From Methylobacterium sp. E-066 (GTDB taxonomy: Bacteria > Pseudomonadota > Alphaproteobacteria > Rhizobiales > Beijerinckiaceae), in assembly GCF_022829635.1 (NCBI RefSeq), contig NZ_JAKSYO010000040.1, forward strand, positions 28,479-92,478: a stretch of DNA of 64,000 nucleotides, given 5' to 3'. Shown one piece after another: positions 1 to 8,936 of the stretch. Each line of letters starts with the position of its first letter. The stretch's first letter is position 1. The notes below the pieces were generated by a model. The model did not search any database. It saw only the letters and a program-made list of their open reading frames with translations, and was not told the origin of the DNA. The position numbers and the translations under genes were made by a program.

Positions 1-99
1 GCGGCGATGCGGGTCCTGGGGATCTCGCTGGCCGGATGGAACGCCGTCGTGGCTTTCGTGCTGGCCTCTCTCGCCGGCACGGCCGCCGTGCGTCCCTAA
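1..99 (+). CDS. 3' end of a membrane protein, possibly DsbB
   Basis: The window opens inside a plus-strand reading frame that runs for 32 codons to a TAA at 97-99. The visible tail (GISLAGWNAVVAF and onward) is hydrophobic and looks like a last transmembrane helix. The LG-S-AGWN pattern resembles the C-terminus of DsbB-family disulfide oxidoreductases, which are inner-membrane partners of DsbA. The catalytic cysteines would lie upstream of the window, so this is a tentative family call. The gene converges on the DUF1178 gene, with only about 11 bases between the two stop codons. Confidence 0.45.
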   Translation, partial: AAMRVLGISLAGWNAVVAFVLASLAGTAAVRP

Positions 100-110
100 G
101 CAAAACCCGA

Positions 111-566
111 TCAGTTGCGGTCGTCGGGCATGATCGGGATCGGCGCGACGTCGATCCCCTCATCGATCAGGGCGCGGGCCTCGGCGGGGCTCGCCTCACC
201 GTAGATCGGACGGCCCTCGGCTTCGCCGTAATGGATCTTGCGCGCCTCCTCGGGAAAGCGCGCCCCGACATGCTCGGAATTGGCGATGACCTGCTCGCGG
301 AGCGCCCGCAGCATGGCGCGCACTTGCCGCTCGGGCTCGGCGATCATCGGCATCGGAGCGTCGGCCTGGGGCGCCACCGGCGCCGGAAGCTGCCTGCGAT
401 CGGTGCGGGCGACGCTCGGGGCCATGAGCGCCTTCGTCACTTTGGCGCTGTCGCAGATCGGGCAGGTCACCAGACCGCGCGCGGCCTGCGCATCGTAGGA
501 TTCGGAAGAGGGAAACCAGCTGTCGAAGCCGTGGGCGGCTTCGCAGACGAGACTGTACCGGATCAT
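111..566 (-). CDS. DUF1178 family protein
   Basis: This encodes a 151-residue cytoplasmic protein. The N-terminus (MIRYSLVCEAAHGFDSWF) and the CPIC pair near residues 35-38 are the hallmarks of DUF1178, a proteobacterial family of unknown function. The cysteine and histidine pattern suggests a small zinc ribbon, which is inference. It lies 8 bases downstream of the nitrilase-family gene on the same strand and probably shares a transcript with it and the glutaredoxin gene. The length is normal for the family. No catalytic role can be assigned from sequence. Confidence 0.85.
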   Translation of the reverse strand: MIRYSLVCEAAHGFDSWFPSSESYDAQAARGLVTCPICDSAKVTKALMAPSVARTDRRQLPAPVAPQADAPMPMIAEPERQVRAMLRALREQVIANSEHVGARFPEEARKIHYGEAEGRPIYGEASPAEARALIDEGIDVAPIPIMPDDRN

Positions 567-574
567 TCTGTCGC

Positions 575-1432
575 TTACTGTGCGGCCTGGACCTCAGGCC
601 CGATGCGCTCGACCGTGAACGCGCGCGTATGTTGCAGCGCCGGGATCCGCGCCCGCGCATCCGCGACCTGGGCGAGGTCGATCTCGGCCAGGATCACCCC
701 CGGCTCGGCCCCGTCGGCATCGGCGAGCACCCGGCCCCAGGGATCGACGATCAGCGAGTGGCCGTAGGTCTCGCGCCCATCCTCGTGGACACCGCCCTGC
801 GCCGCCGAGATCACGAAGGCGCCGGTCTCGATCGCCCGCGCCCGCTGGAGGATGTGCCAATGCGCCTCGCCGGTCTGGCGGGTAAAGCAGGCCGGCGCGG
901 TGAGGATCTCCGCGCCCGCCTCGGCCAGGGCCCGGTACAGAGCCGGGAAGCGGATATCGTAGCAAATCGTGAGGCCGAGCATCGCCCAGGGTGTCGCCGC
1001 CAGGACCGCACAGGCGCCACCGGTATAGGTCGCCGATTCGCGCCAGCGCTCGCCGCTCGGCAGATCGACATCGAACAGGTGCAGCTTGTCGTAGGAGCCG
1101 AGTATCGCGCCGTCCGCGCCGATCAGGTAGGCCCGGTTGGCGATCTTGTCGCCCGACCGCACCGCGATCGAGCCGATATGCACCATCACCCCGCTATCCC
1201 GGGCGGTCTGCCGCAGGCCGGCCAGGGTCGCATCCTGGTCTTCCACGGTGACGTGCGCGAACAGCCGCTCGCGACTGCGCTCGACCAGGGAGGTCATCTC
1301 GGGGGTCTGGACGTAATGCGCGCCGCGGCTCGCGGCCTCGCGCACGCCGGCAATCGCCGCGTCGCAATTGGCCGCCGGGTCGCGGCCCGAGCGCATCTGC
1401 ACGCAGGCGGCGGTGAAGCGCCTCTCAGGCAT
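575..1432 (-). CDS. carbon-nitrogen hydrolase (nitrilase superfamily, Nit1/Nit2-like)
   Basis: This 285-residue protein is a single-domain amidase of the nitrilase superfamily. The Glu-Lys-Cys catalytic triad is visible: E45 in TPEMTS, K116 in SYDKLHLFD and C157 in LTICYDIRFP. The YDKLHLFDVD and CYDIRFP context matches the Nit1/Nit2 branch, whose members hydrolyse deaminated glutathione or omega-amides such as alpha-ketoglutaramate, so a metabolite-repair role is likely. The start codon overlaps the 3' end of the glutaredoxin gene by 8 bases, which implies translational coupling and fits a glutathione-linked role. The exact substrate cannot be read from sequence. Confidence 0.88.
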   Translation of the reverse strand: MPERRFTAACVQMRSGRDPAANCDAAIAGVREAASRGAHYVQTPEMTSLVERSRERLFAHVTVEDQDATLAGLRQTARDSGVMVHIGSIAVRSGDKIANRAYLIGADGAILGSYDKLHLFDVDLPSGERWRESATYTGGACAVLAATPWAMLGLTICYDIRFPALYRALAEAGAEILTAPACFTRQTGEAHWHILQRARAIETGAFVISAAQGGVHEDGRETYGHSLIVDPWGRVLADADGAEPGVILAEIDLAQVADARARIPALQHTRAFTVERIGPEVQAAQ

Positions 1433-1694
1433 CGGCCTTGTCCGTCAGCAGCGGATCGAGCTTGCCGGCACGGTCGAGGGCGTACAGATCGTCGCAGCCG
1501 CCGACATGGGTCGCCGCGATGAAGATCTGCGGGACGCTGGTGCGCCCCCCGGCGCGCTCGACCATCGTGGCCCGCGCGCCCTGCGCACGCTCCACGTCGA
1601 TCTCCTGGAAGGCGACGCCCTTCTCCTTCAGCAGACTCTTGGCCGCCGAGCAGTAGGGGCACCAGGCCGTGGTGTAGATCGTGACCGGCTGCAT
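1425..1694 (-). CDS. grxC: glutaredoxin 3
   Basis: This 89-residue thioredoxin-fold protein has the dithiol active site CPYC (residues 12-15), the TSVPQIF cis-proline segment and a C-terminal GG-DD glutathione-binding loop. Those features and the length fit GrxC, which reduces protein disulfides and glutathione mixed disulfides with electrons from glutathione. It is the first gene of the short minus-strand unit grxC, nitrilase-family gene, DUF1178 gene. Larger frames overlapping it are alternative-frame artefacts of high GC. Confidence 0.93.
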   Translation of the reverse strand: MQPVTIYTTAWCPYCSAAKSLLKEKGVAFQEIDVERAQGARATMVERAGGRTSVPQIFIAATHVGGCDDLYALDRAGKLDPLLTDKADA

Positions 1695-1836
1695 GGCGGG
1701 CGTCGTCTCGCGCGTGAACTCCCACCATATAGGAGCACACCCGTCGAAACACCTATGCCCGCGTGGTCACAGACGCACCGGCCCGCATGGCGCGGGGCCG
1801 ATGTCGAATACAGAACCGATTAGCCGGATGGGCCTG

Positions 1837-2193
1837 TCAGGCGGCCATCAGCTTCTCGACCTCGTTGACGAGGTCGCGCAGGTGGAACGGCTTCGACAGC
1901 ACCTTGGCGTCCTTCGGGGCCTTCGAATCCGGGTTGAGCGCGACCGCGGCGAAACCGGTGATGAACATCACCTTGATGTCCGGATCGAGCTCGGTGGCGC
2001 GCCGCGCCAGCTCGATCCCATCCATCTCGGGCATCACGATATCGGTCAGCAGCAGCTCGAACGGTTCTTCGCGCAGCCGGTTGTAGGCGGAGAGGCCGTT
2101 GTCGAAGGACAGGACGTCGTAGCCCGCGTTCTGCAACGCCTTGGCCAGGAACCGGCGCATGTCGTTGTCGTCTTCCGCCAGCAGGATTTTCAT
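1837..2193 (-). CDS. cpdR: single-domain response regulator CpdR
   Basis: This 118-residue protein is a stand-alone receiver domain with no output domain. The acidic pocket (EDD at 7-9), phospho-acceptor D51 (LLTDIVMPEMDG) and conserved lysine in SKPFH are all present. The length and the closing segment (HLRDLVNEVEKLMAA) match CpdR. In Caulobacter, unphosphorylated CpdR localises ClpXP and primes degradation of CtrA-pathway substrates, and the CckA-ChpT phosphorelay phosphorylates it. Transcribed alone, with about 140 bases to grxC and 210 bases to the divergent hydrolase gene. Confidence 0.92.
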   Translation of the reverse strand: MKILLAEDDNDMRRFLAKALQNAGYDVLSFDNGLSAYNRLREEPFELLLTDIVMPEMDGIELARRATELDPDIKVMFITGFAAVALNPDSKAPKDAKVLSKPFHLRDLVNEVEKLMAA

Positions 2194-2402
2194 CGGCCGT
2201 TTCCGAGCCCTCGAGTCGAAATGTTGATCCCATAAAGGGAGGCGATGGTAAACAAGGTGTTAGGATTGGAGCCCGCGGCCGGCGCCGCGCGTCTCATGGA
2301 CGGCCGTGTGGGCCGTCGGCACCAGAGTGGACAGGCGATCATTCGCATACCACAGTGCGTGTCCGCTGCGTTTTCCCAACCGCCGGGGCCTGCACACATC
2401 CA

Positions 2403-3305
2403 ATGATCGCGCCCGAAACGGTACAGCCCGACGCCTTCGGTTTTGCCCCGGCCTTCGCGGTCGACGAGCCGGCGACGCACACCCTGCCCTTCGTCTTCAA
2501 TACCGGCCATTCCGGCGCCGTCTACCCCCCGGATTTCATCGCGGCTTCGCGCCTGGATGCCCTGACCCTGCGCCGGTCCGAGGACGCCCATGTCGATCGC
2601 CTGTTCGCCCCGGTGGTCGAGCTCGGCGCACCGCTGCTCCGGGCCAACTTTCCCCGGGCCTTCCTCGACGTGAACCGCGAGCCGTTCGAGCTCGACCCGC
2701 GCATGTTCGACGGGCGGCTGCCGCCCTTTGCCAACACGAGGTCGATGCGGGTCGCAGGCGGGCTTGGCACAGTTCCGCGGGTCGTGGCGGACGGCCAGGA
2801 GATCTACGCCAAGCGCTTGCCGGTCAGCGAGGCGACCGCCCGGATCGAGGCCCTGTACAAGCCCTACCACCGGGTGCTGCGCGGGCTGATCCAGCGCACC
2901 GCGCGCACGCACGGCCATTGCGTGCTGATCGATTGCCACTCGATGCCGTCCTCAAGCCTCGGGCGTGATGCCGAGATCAAGGCCGACATGGTCCTGGGGG
3001 ATCGCTACGGAACGGCCTGCGCACCCGGCCTGATCGAGGCGTTCGAGGCAACGTTCCGCGCCCACGGCTTTCGCGTGGTGCGTAACAAGCCTTACGCGGG
3101 CGGCTTCATCACCGAGCATTACGGCGAACCGAATCTCGGGCGTCATGCCCTGCAGATCGAGGTCAACCGGGCGCTCTACATGAACGAAACGAGCCTCGCG
3201 GTGACGGCGGATTTCCCGACCCTCGTGAAGGCGCTGCGGACGGTCATCGCCACGGTGGCGGCCGATCTCGGCGATCTCGCGCCCAGCCGGATGGCGGCCG
3301 AATAG
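2403..3305 (+). CDS. N-formylglutamate amidohydrolase family protein
   Basis: This encodes about 300 residues. Family motifs are visible in order: FNTGHSGAVYP near the N-terminus, LIDCHSMPSS in the middle and RNKPYAGGFITEHYG towards the C-terminus. The His, Asp and Glu residues in these motifs bind zinc in the FGase family. Members hydrolyse N-formylglutamate in histidine degradation, but many copies occur outside hut operons, as here, and may process other N-acyl amino acids. I placed the start at the ATG at 2403 because the 16 codons before it do not resemble the family. Confidence 0.88.
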   Translation: MIAPETVQPDAFGFAPAFAVDEPATHTLPFVFNTGHSGAVYPPDFIAASRLDALTLRRSEDAHVDRLFAPVVELGAPLLRANFPRAFLDVNREPFELDPRMFDGRLPPFANTRSMRVAGGLGTVPRVVADGQEIYAKRLPVSEATARIEALYKPYHRVLRGLIQRTARTHGHCVLIDCHSMPSSSLGRDAEIKADMVLGDRYGTACAPGLIEAFEATFRAHGFRVVRNKPYAGGFITEHYGEPNLGRHALQIEVNRALYMNETSLAVTADFPTLVKALRTVIATVAADLGDLAPSRMAAE

Positions 3306-3345
3306 GATCCGCGCCGCAGGCATTCGACATCGCTTGTCGAGAGCC

Positions 3346-3380
3346 CGAAAAGAAAAAAGGCCACTCCCGAAGGAGCGGCC
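3346..3380 (-). terminator. intrinsic terminator of the mmgR-like sRNA
   Basis: On the minus strand a 9-bp stem (GGCCGCTCC / GGAGTGGCC, one G-U pair) is closed by a TTCG tetraloop and followed directly by TTTTTTCTTTT. This is a strong Rho-independent terminator. It ends the sRNA and would also stop read-through from galU, which lies about 160 bases upstream on the same strand. Confidence 0.85.
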
Positions 3381-3420
3381 CGAAGTCTAGGGAGGAAACG
3401 CCCAAGAAGGGCTACGGGAC
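3346..3420 (-). ncRNA. mmgR: mmgR/ar8-family Hfq-type sRNA
   Basis: Read on the minus strand, this roughly 75-nt segment has three parts. A 5' hairpin comes first (GCCC-UUCUU-GGGC, plus coordinates 3400-3412). A single-stranded stretch with the core UUUCCUCCCU follows (3389-3398). A GC-rich stem closed by a UUCG tetraloop (3359-3380) and a run of T (3346-3358) form an intrinsic terminator. The core, the layout and the size of about 77 nt match the alphaproteobacterial MmgR (ar8, formerly suhB) sRNA family, which limits polyhydroxybutyrate accumulation in Sinorhizobium meliloti. The pyrimidine core could pair with Shine-Dalgarno sequences. The 5' end is an estimate. Confidence 0.8.
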
Positions 3421-3540
3421 CGCGACGCCATCGCGATCTCGCAACGCACAAATTAAAGTGCGCCGCACAAGAAGCAAGGGCAAAAACCGCGTCGGCCTCC
3501 GCGATGATTGCATGGCTCGGCCGCGCCATGCGCACAGGGT

Positions 3541-4407
3541 CTAGCTCTGGGCCAGCAGCTTGGCGATCTCGGCCTTGAGCGGACCCGCCAGGTCCGGCCG
3601 CTCCAGCGCGTAGGCGAGGTTGGCCGTGAGGAAGCCGATCTTCGAGCCGGTGTCGTAGGTCCGGCCCTCGTAGTGCAGGCCGAAGAAATCCTGCGTTTCC
3701 ATCAGGTCGATCATGGCGTCGGTGAGCTGGATCTCGCCGCCGGCGCCCTTCTTCCCGTGCTCCAGGATCCCGAAGATCTCTGGCTGGAGGATGTAGCGGC
3801 CGGAGATGATGAAGTTCGACGGCGCGGTGCCCTGCTTGGGCTTCTCGACCATGCCGGTGATCTCGAAGGACTGGCCGTAGGTCTCGCCGACGCTGACGAT
3901 GCCGTACTGGTGCGTCTCCTCCGGGGCGACCTCTTCGACCGCGATGATGTTGCCGCCGTGCCGCTCGTAGGTCGCGAGCATCTGCTGCATGCAGCCGCGG
4001 CTCAGCATGTCCGGCAGCAGCACCGCGAACGGCTCGTCGCCGACGATCTCCCGGGCGCACCAGACCGCGTGGCCGAGGCCGAGGGGGGCCTGCTGGCGGG
4101 TGAAGCTGGTCTGGCCGGCCTTGGGCAGATCGCGCTTCAGCTCCTCGTAAGCGGCCGTCTTCCCACGCTCCTGAAGGGTGTGTTCGAGTTCGTACGCAAT
4201 ATCGAAATGGTCTTCGATCACCGCCTTGCCGCGACCCGTGACGAAGATGAAGTGCTCGATGCCGGCCTCACGCGCCTCGTCGACGACGTGCTGCACTACC
4301 GGCCGGTCCACGACCGTGAGCATTTCCTTCGGGACCGCCTTGGTGGCGGGCAGGAATCGCGTGCCCAGGCCCGCGACGGGCAGGACAGCCTTGCGGATCG
4401 GTTTCAT
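3541..4407 (-). CDS. galU: UTP-glucose-1-phosphate uridylyltransferase
   Basis: This 288-residue nucleotidyltransferase makes UDP-glucose from UTP and glucose-1-phosphate. The start ([23 protein letters not shown]) carries the GalU signature [11 protein letters not shown] with the catalytic Arg and Lys, followed by KEML and the VEKP segment. I chose the ATG at 4407 because the longer frame upstream adds 78 residues foreign to the family. UDP-glucose is the substrate of the neighbouring epimerase GalE, so galU and galE, transcribed divergently, form the precursor end of the EPS region. Confidence 0.93.
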   Translation of the reverse strand: MKPIRKAVLPVAGLGTRFLPATKAVPKEMLTVVDRPVVQHVVDEAREAGIEHFIFVTGRGKAVIEDHFDIAYELEHTLQERGKTAAYEELKRDLPKAGQTSFTRQQAPLGLGHAVWCAREIVGDEPFAVLLPDMLSRGCMQQMLATYERHGGNIIAVEEVAPEETHQYGIVSVGETYGQSFEITGMVEKPKQGTAPSNFIISGRYILQPEIFGILEHGKKGAGGEIQLTDAMIDLMETQDFFGLHYEGRTYDTGSKIGFLTANLAYALERPDLAGPLKAEIAKLLAQS

Positions 4408-4684
4408 CAAGCGGCAACCCCGGGAACAGAAAGGAACGGCATGGGCAATGGTTCGAGCCGTGAGATAGCTTAGCACGATGCTTTGCAAGGCCTCTACGTC
4501 GTTAGTATGAGGCAGAGCACCGTAAATATACCGTCTCCGACCACCTGAAGTGGCCGTTACCAAGTGGAATCCCACCCGGCGTTTGAACGCGCGATGAAGC
4601 GGCGGGCTGGCCCCTTGCCCGGCCGCATTCGGTTCGGGCAAGACCCCCGGCGAATATCATCGGAACGGCTTCGGAGCGGATGAC

Positions 4685-5677
4685 ATGGCGGTTCTGGTGA
4701 CGGGCGGGGCGGGGTATATCGGCAGCCACATGGTTCTGGCGCTGCTGGATGCCGGCCACGACGAGATCGTGGTGCTAGACGATCTCTCCACCGGCTTCGA
4801 CTGGGCCGTGCCCGAGGGCGTCAAGCTCGTGGTCGGCGACGTCGCCGACCAGGCGCTGGTCACCCAGACCATCCTGCAGCACCGCATCGACGCGCTCGCC
4901 CACTTCGCCGCCCGGATCGTCGTGCCGGACTCGGTCGCCGATCCGCTCGGCTACTACCTGGCCAATACCGTCAAGACCCGCGCCCTGATCGAGGCCGCGA
5001 CGCGGGCGGGCGTGCGCCACGTGATCTTCTCCTCCACCGCCGCCGTCTACGGCGAGCCCGAGGTGGTGCCGGTGCCCGAGGACCTGCCCCTCAACCCGAT
5101 CAACCCCTACGGCCGCTCCAAGCTGATGAGCGAGTGGATGATCGCCGACGCGGCCGCCGCGCACGGCTTTTCGTATGTGGTTCTGCGCTACTTCAACGTC
5201 GCCGGCGCCGATCCGGCCGGACGCTCCGGGCAGTCGACCCCGGACGCCACGCACCTGATCAAGGTGGCCACGCAAGCTGCGCTCGGCCGGCGCGACCGGC
5301 TCGACGTCTACGGCACCGACTACCCGACCCCGGACGGCTCGTGCCTGCGCGACTACATCCAGGTCTCTGACCTGGCCGAGGCGCACCGGGTGGCGCTCGA
5401 CCACCTGCGCGGGGGCGGCGAGAGCCTGACGCTGAATTGCGGCTACGGCCGGGGCTACTCGGTCCTGGAGGTGATCGAGGTGGTCAAGCGGATCTCCGGG
5501 CGGGACTTCGAGGTGCGGCTGTGCCCGCGCCGGCCCGGCGATCCGGCGCGGATCGTGGCGGAGGCGGGGCGGATCCGGTCGCGGCTGGGCTGGCAGCCGC
5601 GCCACGACGACCTCGACGCCATCGTCGCCCAGGCGCTCGCCTGGGAGGATAAACTCAGTACGCGCAATCGGGTCTGA
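4685..5677 (+). CDS. galE: UDP-glucose 4-epimerase
   Basis: This 330-residue extended SDR enzyme interconverts UDP-glucose and UDP-galactose with bound NAD. The Rossmann motif GGAGYIGS is at residues 7-14. The catalytic Ser region (FSSTAAVYGEP) and the Y-x3-K pair in NPYGRSKLM follow, and the typical LRYFNVAGADP and RDYIQVSDLA blocks are present. It is the first gene of the plus-strand EPS run, 60 bases ahead of a glycosyltransferase, and probably supplies UDP-galactose for the polymer. Confidence 0.92.
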   Translation: MAVLVTGGAGYIGSHMVLALLDAGHDEIVVLDDLSTGFDWAVPEGVKLVVGDVADQALVTQTILQHRIDALAHFAARIVVPDSVADPLGYYLANTVKTRALIEAATRAGVRHVIFSSTAAVYGEPEVVPVPEDLPLNPINPYGRSKLMSEWMIADAAAAHGFSYVVLRYFNVAGADPAGRSGQSTPDATHLIKVATQAALGRRDRLDVYGTDYPTPDGSCLRDYIQVSDLAEAHRVALDHLRGGGESLTLNCGYGRGYSVLEVIEVVKRISGRDFEVRLCPRRPGDPARIVAEAGRIRSRLGWQPRHDDLDAIVAQALAWEDKLSTRNRV

Positions 5678-5737
5678 ACGGCGCTAAAGCGTGCTAATGC
5701 CGGCCTCAAGCCATGAATCCTGATAGAGGTTGCCTGA

Positions 5738-6880
5738 ATGCGAGTTGCGATCGTTCATTATTGGCTTGTGGGCATGCGAGGCGGTGAGAAGGTTGTTGAA
5801 GCGCTCTGCAAGATGTACCCGCAGGCCGACATTTTCACCCATGCCTATGCGCCGGATTCGATCTCGCCGCTCATAAAAGCCCATCGGATCCAGACCTCGT
5901 TCATCGGTCGGCTTCCGTTTTCCGCGACGCGCTACAAGTCCTATCTGCCGCTCATGCCGATGGCCCTCGAGCAGCTCGATCTGCGCGGGTACGATCTGGT
6001 GATCAGCAGCGAGTCCGGGCCGGCCAAGGGCATCATCCCGCCCTCGAATTCGACCCACATCTGCTATTGCCATTCCCCGATGCGCTACGTCTGGAACATG
6101 TTCCACGATTATCGCGAGCGGACGGGGTTCCTGAACCGCCTCCTGATGCCGCCGGCCGCGCATTACATCCGGAACTGGGATGCGATCTCGGCGAGCCGCG
6201 TCCACGAGTTCGTGGCGAATTCCGCCACCGTCGCACGGCGGATCGAAACCTATTATCGGCGTAGCGCCACCGTGATCTATCCCCCGGTCGATACCGATGC
6301 GTTCGGTGCGGTTCCGGAGCAGGAGCTCGGGGATTACCATCTGATGGTCGGCGAGCTGGTCCGCTACAAGCGTCCGGAATTGGCAATCGAGGCGTTCAAC
6401 CGTCTCCAAAAGCCTCTGGTAGTGATCGGCGGCGGGGAAATGCTGCGCGAGTTGCGGAGCTTGGCCGGCCCGCATGTCACGATGCTCGGCCCGCAGCCCT
6501 TCGCGGTGCTGAAACACCATTATGCCCGCTGTCAGGCCCTGATCTTCCCCGGCGAAGAGGATTTCGGGATCGTGCCCGTGGAGGCCATGGCGAGCGGGCG
6601 GCCGGTGATCGCGTATGGGAAGGGCGGCGCAACGGAGACGGTGCAGGAGGGGGTGACCGGGACGTTCTTCCACGAGCAATCGGTAGAGGCGCTGATCGAC
6701 GCCATCGAACGCTGCAAGGCGATCGCGCCGAGGCCAGACGCTCTGATCAGCCGCGCCGCCGAGTTCAGCGTCGCGCGCTTCACAGACGCGATGGGGCAGT
6801 TCATTGACGGTGTCCTCGCCCGGGGCGAACAAGGGCACCGCCCCGTGATCGCGGGTGGACAGCTCGACCTGCTGAATTGA
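5738..6880 (+). CDS. glycosyltransferase family 4 (GT-B fold)
   Basis: This 380-residue protein has the two-domain GT-B layout of family GT4. The N-terminal acceptor domain holds RGGEKVVEAL, CYCHSPMRYVW and VANS. The C-terminal donor domain has the E-x7-E motif E274-E282 in EDFGIVPVEAMASGRPVIAYGKGG, which binds the nucleotide sugar and retains anomeric configuration. An AGAGG-like ribosome site lies about 10 bases before the ATG. It sits between galE and manC, so a mannose or galactose donor is plausible but unproven. It probably acts at the inner face of the membrane on a lipid-linked EPS intermediate. Confidence 0.88.
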   Translation: MRVAIVHYWLVGMRGGEKVVEALCKMYPQADIFTHAYAPDSISPLIKAHRIQTSFIGRLPFSATRYKSYLPLMPMALEQLDLRGYDLVISSESGPAKGIIPPSNSTHICYCHSPMRYVWNMFHDYRERTGFLNRLLMPPAAHYIRNWDAISASRVHEFVANSATVARRIETYYRRSATVIYPPVDTDAFGAVPEQELGDYHLMVGELVRYKRPELAIEAFNRLQKPLVVIGGGEMLRELRSLAGPHVTMLGPQPFAVLKHHYARCQALIFPGEEDFGIVPVEAMASGRPVIAYGKGGATETVQEGVTGTFFHEQSVEALIDAIERCKAIAPRPDALISRAAEFSVARFTDAMGQFIDGVLARGEQGHRPVIAGGQLDLLN

Positions 6881-6941
6881 GTTTAAGCTGATCGTCTCGT
6901 TTTAAATCCGTACCCTATCTTCGTGCGAAAGATTGAGCTTG

Positions 6942-8372
6942 ATGCCTGAGCCTATCGATACGGTCTATCCCATGATCCTGTGCGGTGGCACGGGCACGCG
7001 TCTGTGGCCGGCCTCGCGCGAGAGCATGCCCAAGCAGTTCGCCCGGCTGGTCGATGCCAAGACCTCGACCTTTCAGGCTAGCCTCGAGCGGGTCGCGGAC
7101 GCCGCCGTGTTCGCCAAGCCCACCGTGATCGCTTCGGCCGAGGCCCGGTTCATCGTCGCCGAGCAATGCGGCCAGTGCGGGATCGCCGCCGACATCGTGC
7201 TCGAACCCCAGGGCCGCGATAGCGCCGCCGCCGTGGCGGTGGCCGCCCTCCACGCCGCCGCGATCGACCCGCAGGCCGTGGTGCTGATCATGGCCGCCGA
7301 CCACGTCGTGCCCGATACCCAAGCCTTCGTCGCCGCCGTGAAGGCCGCCGCCATCGGCGCGCGGGCCGGCTACACCATGACCCTCGGCATCGAGCCGACC
7401 CGCCCGGCCTCGGATTACGGCTACATCCGCCGCGGCGCGCCGATCGCCGAGGCGCAGGGCGCCGCCCGGGTGGAAAAATTCGTCGAGAAGCCGGATCGCG
7501 CCGGCGCCGAGGCGCTGATCACTGACGGCGCGCTTTGGAACTCGGGCTACTTCCTGTTCCGCGCCGACCTGATGCTGGCCGAGCTCGAAGCCTTCGTGCC
7601 GGACGTGCTGGATGCCGCCCGCGCCGCGCTGGAAGCGGCGGTGACCGACCTCGACTTCGTGCGGCTCGATGCCGAGGCTTTCGCCAGAGCTCCAAAAATC
7701 TCGATCGATTACGCGGTGATGGAGCGGACCGCCCGGGCCGGCGTCCTGCCGGTGTCGTTCGCGTGGTCGGATGTCGGGACCTGGGACGCGGTCTGGCAGG
7801 TGCTGGACCACGACAAGGAAGGCAACGCGGTGCGGGGCCGAGTGTCGCTGATCGGGACGAAGAACAGCCTGGTGCACAGCCAGGGCGGCGGCCTGACCGC
7901 GGTGGTCGGGCTGGAGGACATCGTCGTGGTCGCGACCCCGGACGCGGTGCTGGTGGCCTCGAAAGCGCGCTCGGGCGAGGTCAAGCAGCTGGTCAACGCC
8001 CTGCGGGCCTCGGGCGAGCCGGAGGCGGACGCGCATCTGCGGATGTACCGGCCGTGGGGGTGGTACCAGCGGATCGACATCGGCGAGCGCTTCCAGGTGA
8101 AGCGGATCCAGGTGGTGCCGGGGGGGCGGTTGTCCTTGCAGAAGCACTATCACCGGGCCGAGCACTGGGTGGTGGTGCGCGGCACCGCCGAGGTGACGGT
8201 GGACGACCGGGTCGTGCTGGTCCACGAGAACGAGGCGGTGTACCTGCCGATCGGGTCGATGCACCGGCTGGCCAACCCGGGCAAGATCCCGCTGGAGCTG
8301 ATCGAGGTCCAGGTTGGCTCGTATACGGGCGAGGACGACATCATCCGCGTCGAAGATATCTACGGGCGCTGA
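6942..8372 (+). CDS. manC: mannose-1-phosphate guanylyltransferase / mannose-6-phosphate isomerase
   Basis: This 476-residue bifunctional enzyme makes GDP-mannose. The N-terminal nucleotidyltransferase domain opens with ILCGGTGTRLWPASR and carries VEKP. The C-terminal cupin-type isomerase domain (about residues 365-470) has the histidine-rich LQKHYHRAEHWVVVRGTAEV block typical of type II phosphomannose isomerases (ManC/AlgA/CpsB). I prefer the ATG at 6942 to the TTG at 6933 because an AAAG-rich ribosome site is correctly spaced for it. GDP-mannose would feed mannosyl- or fucosyltransferases of this EPS locus. Confidence 0.93.
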   Translation: MPEPIDTVYPMILCGGTGTRLWPASRESMPKQFARLVDAKTSTFQASLERVADAAVFAKPTVIASAEARFIVAEQCGQCGIAADIVLEPQGRDSAAAVAVAALHAAAIDPQAVVLIMAADHVVPDTQAFVAAVKAAAIGARAGYTMTLGIEPTRPASDYGYIRRGAPIAEAQGAARVEKFVEKPDRAGAEALITDGALWNSGYFLFRADLMLAELEAFVPDVLDAARAALEAAVTDLDFVRLDAEAFARAPKISIDYAVMERTARAGVLPVSFAWSDVGTWDAVWQVLDHDKEGNAVRGRVSLIGTKNSLVHSQGGGLTAVVGLEDIVVVATPDAVLVASKARSGEVKQLVNALRASGEPEADAHLRMYRPWGWYQRIDIGERFQVKRIQVVPGGRLSLQKHYHRAEHWVVVRGTAEVTVDDRVVLVHENEAVYLPIGSMHRLANPGKIPLELIEVQVGSYTGEDDIIRVEDIYGR

Positions 8373-8936
8373 AACGCGCCCGAGCGGCCTTCCCTTAGGG
8401 CGGTTTCGCGGCGCCGGCGCCAGCAGGCCTCGACGGACCTCTCCGGAAGTCTCGTCGATCCCCGGATGTCGCCTGCGCGGCTGCAACGCAGCATTTCGGC
8501 GCCCATTGGTCTAGAGCCGTTCCCGATCGCGCTGCAATCGGGCTCGCCTCTAAGTCCTTGATATGACGTGCTCGCTTGCGCCGAACTGGAATCCACGTCG
8601 GCGGCGAGCACTTTAACGCCCCTTCCGGAGAGGCAGGCTCTCCGAATTCCCGTCCGCCGCATCCGTCGGACGGGGATCCGGCACGCGCGGCCCCTCCCTC
8701 GTGAGGCATGTATCTGCCCGCGGAAATAAAATCGTTCTCGCCCCGCTTCGCAGATTTACCGATCTGCCTGTGATGCGATACGAATGCCAATCGAATCACA
8801 ATTTGTAATGGAACATATCGCCGATGGGCCAGATAGAAACCTTTATGGCCGCATCATCGCGCCCGCGGCCATGCTGACGCTCACATCATTCGTATGATGA
8901 AGATTGGATATTCCAATCGACATGTCGAGATGAGAC
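8373..8936. other. 564-base intergenic region, no gene recognised
   Basis: No frame in either direction has family-like content. The first part is GC-rich and the last 200 bases are clearly richer in A and T, as often seen before a promoter for the flavoprotein gene. Small inverted repeats are present (CCCGAT/ATCGGG around 8522-8541, and GTGCTCGC at 8568-8575 with GCGAGCAC at 8604-8611), but none resembles a terminator. This junction separates manC from the rest of the EPS run. Confidence 0.5.

Noticed and set aside
8395..8799. 134-codon minus-strand frame in the manC/flavoprotein gap
   Set aside because: It has no motif, a start without a ribosome site, and a mixed composition consistent with chance.
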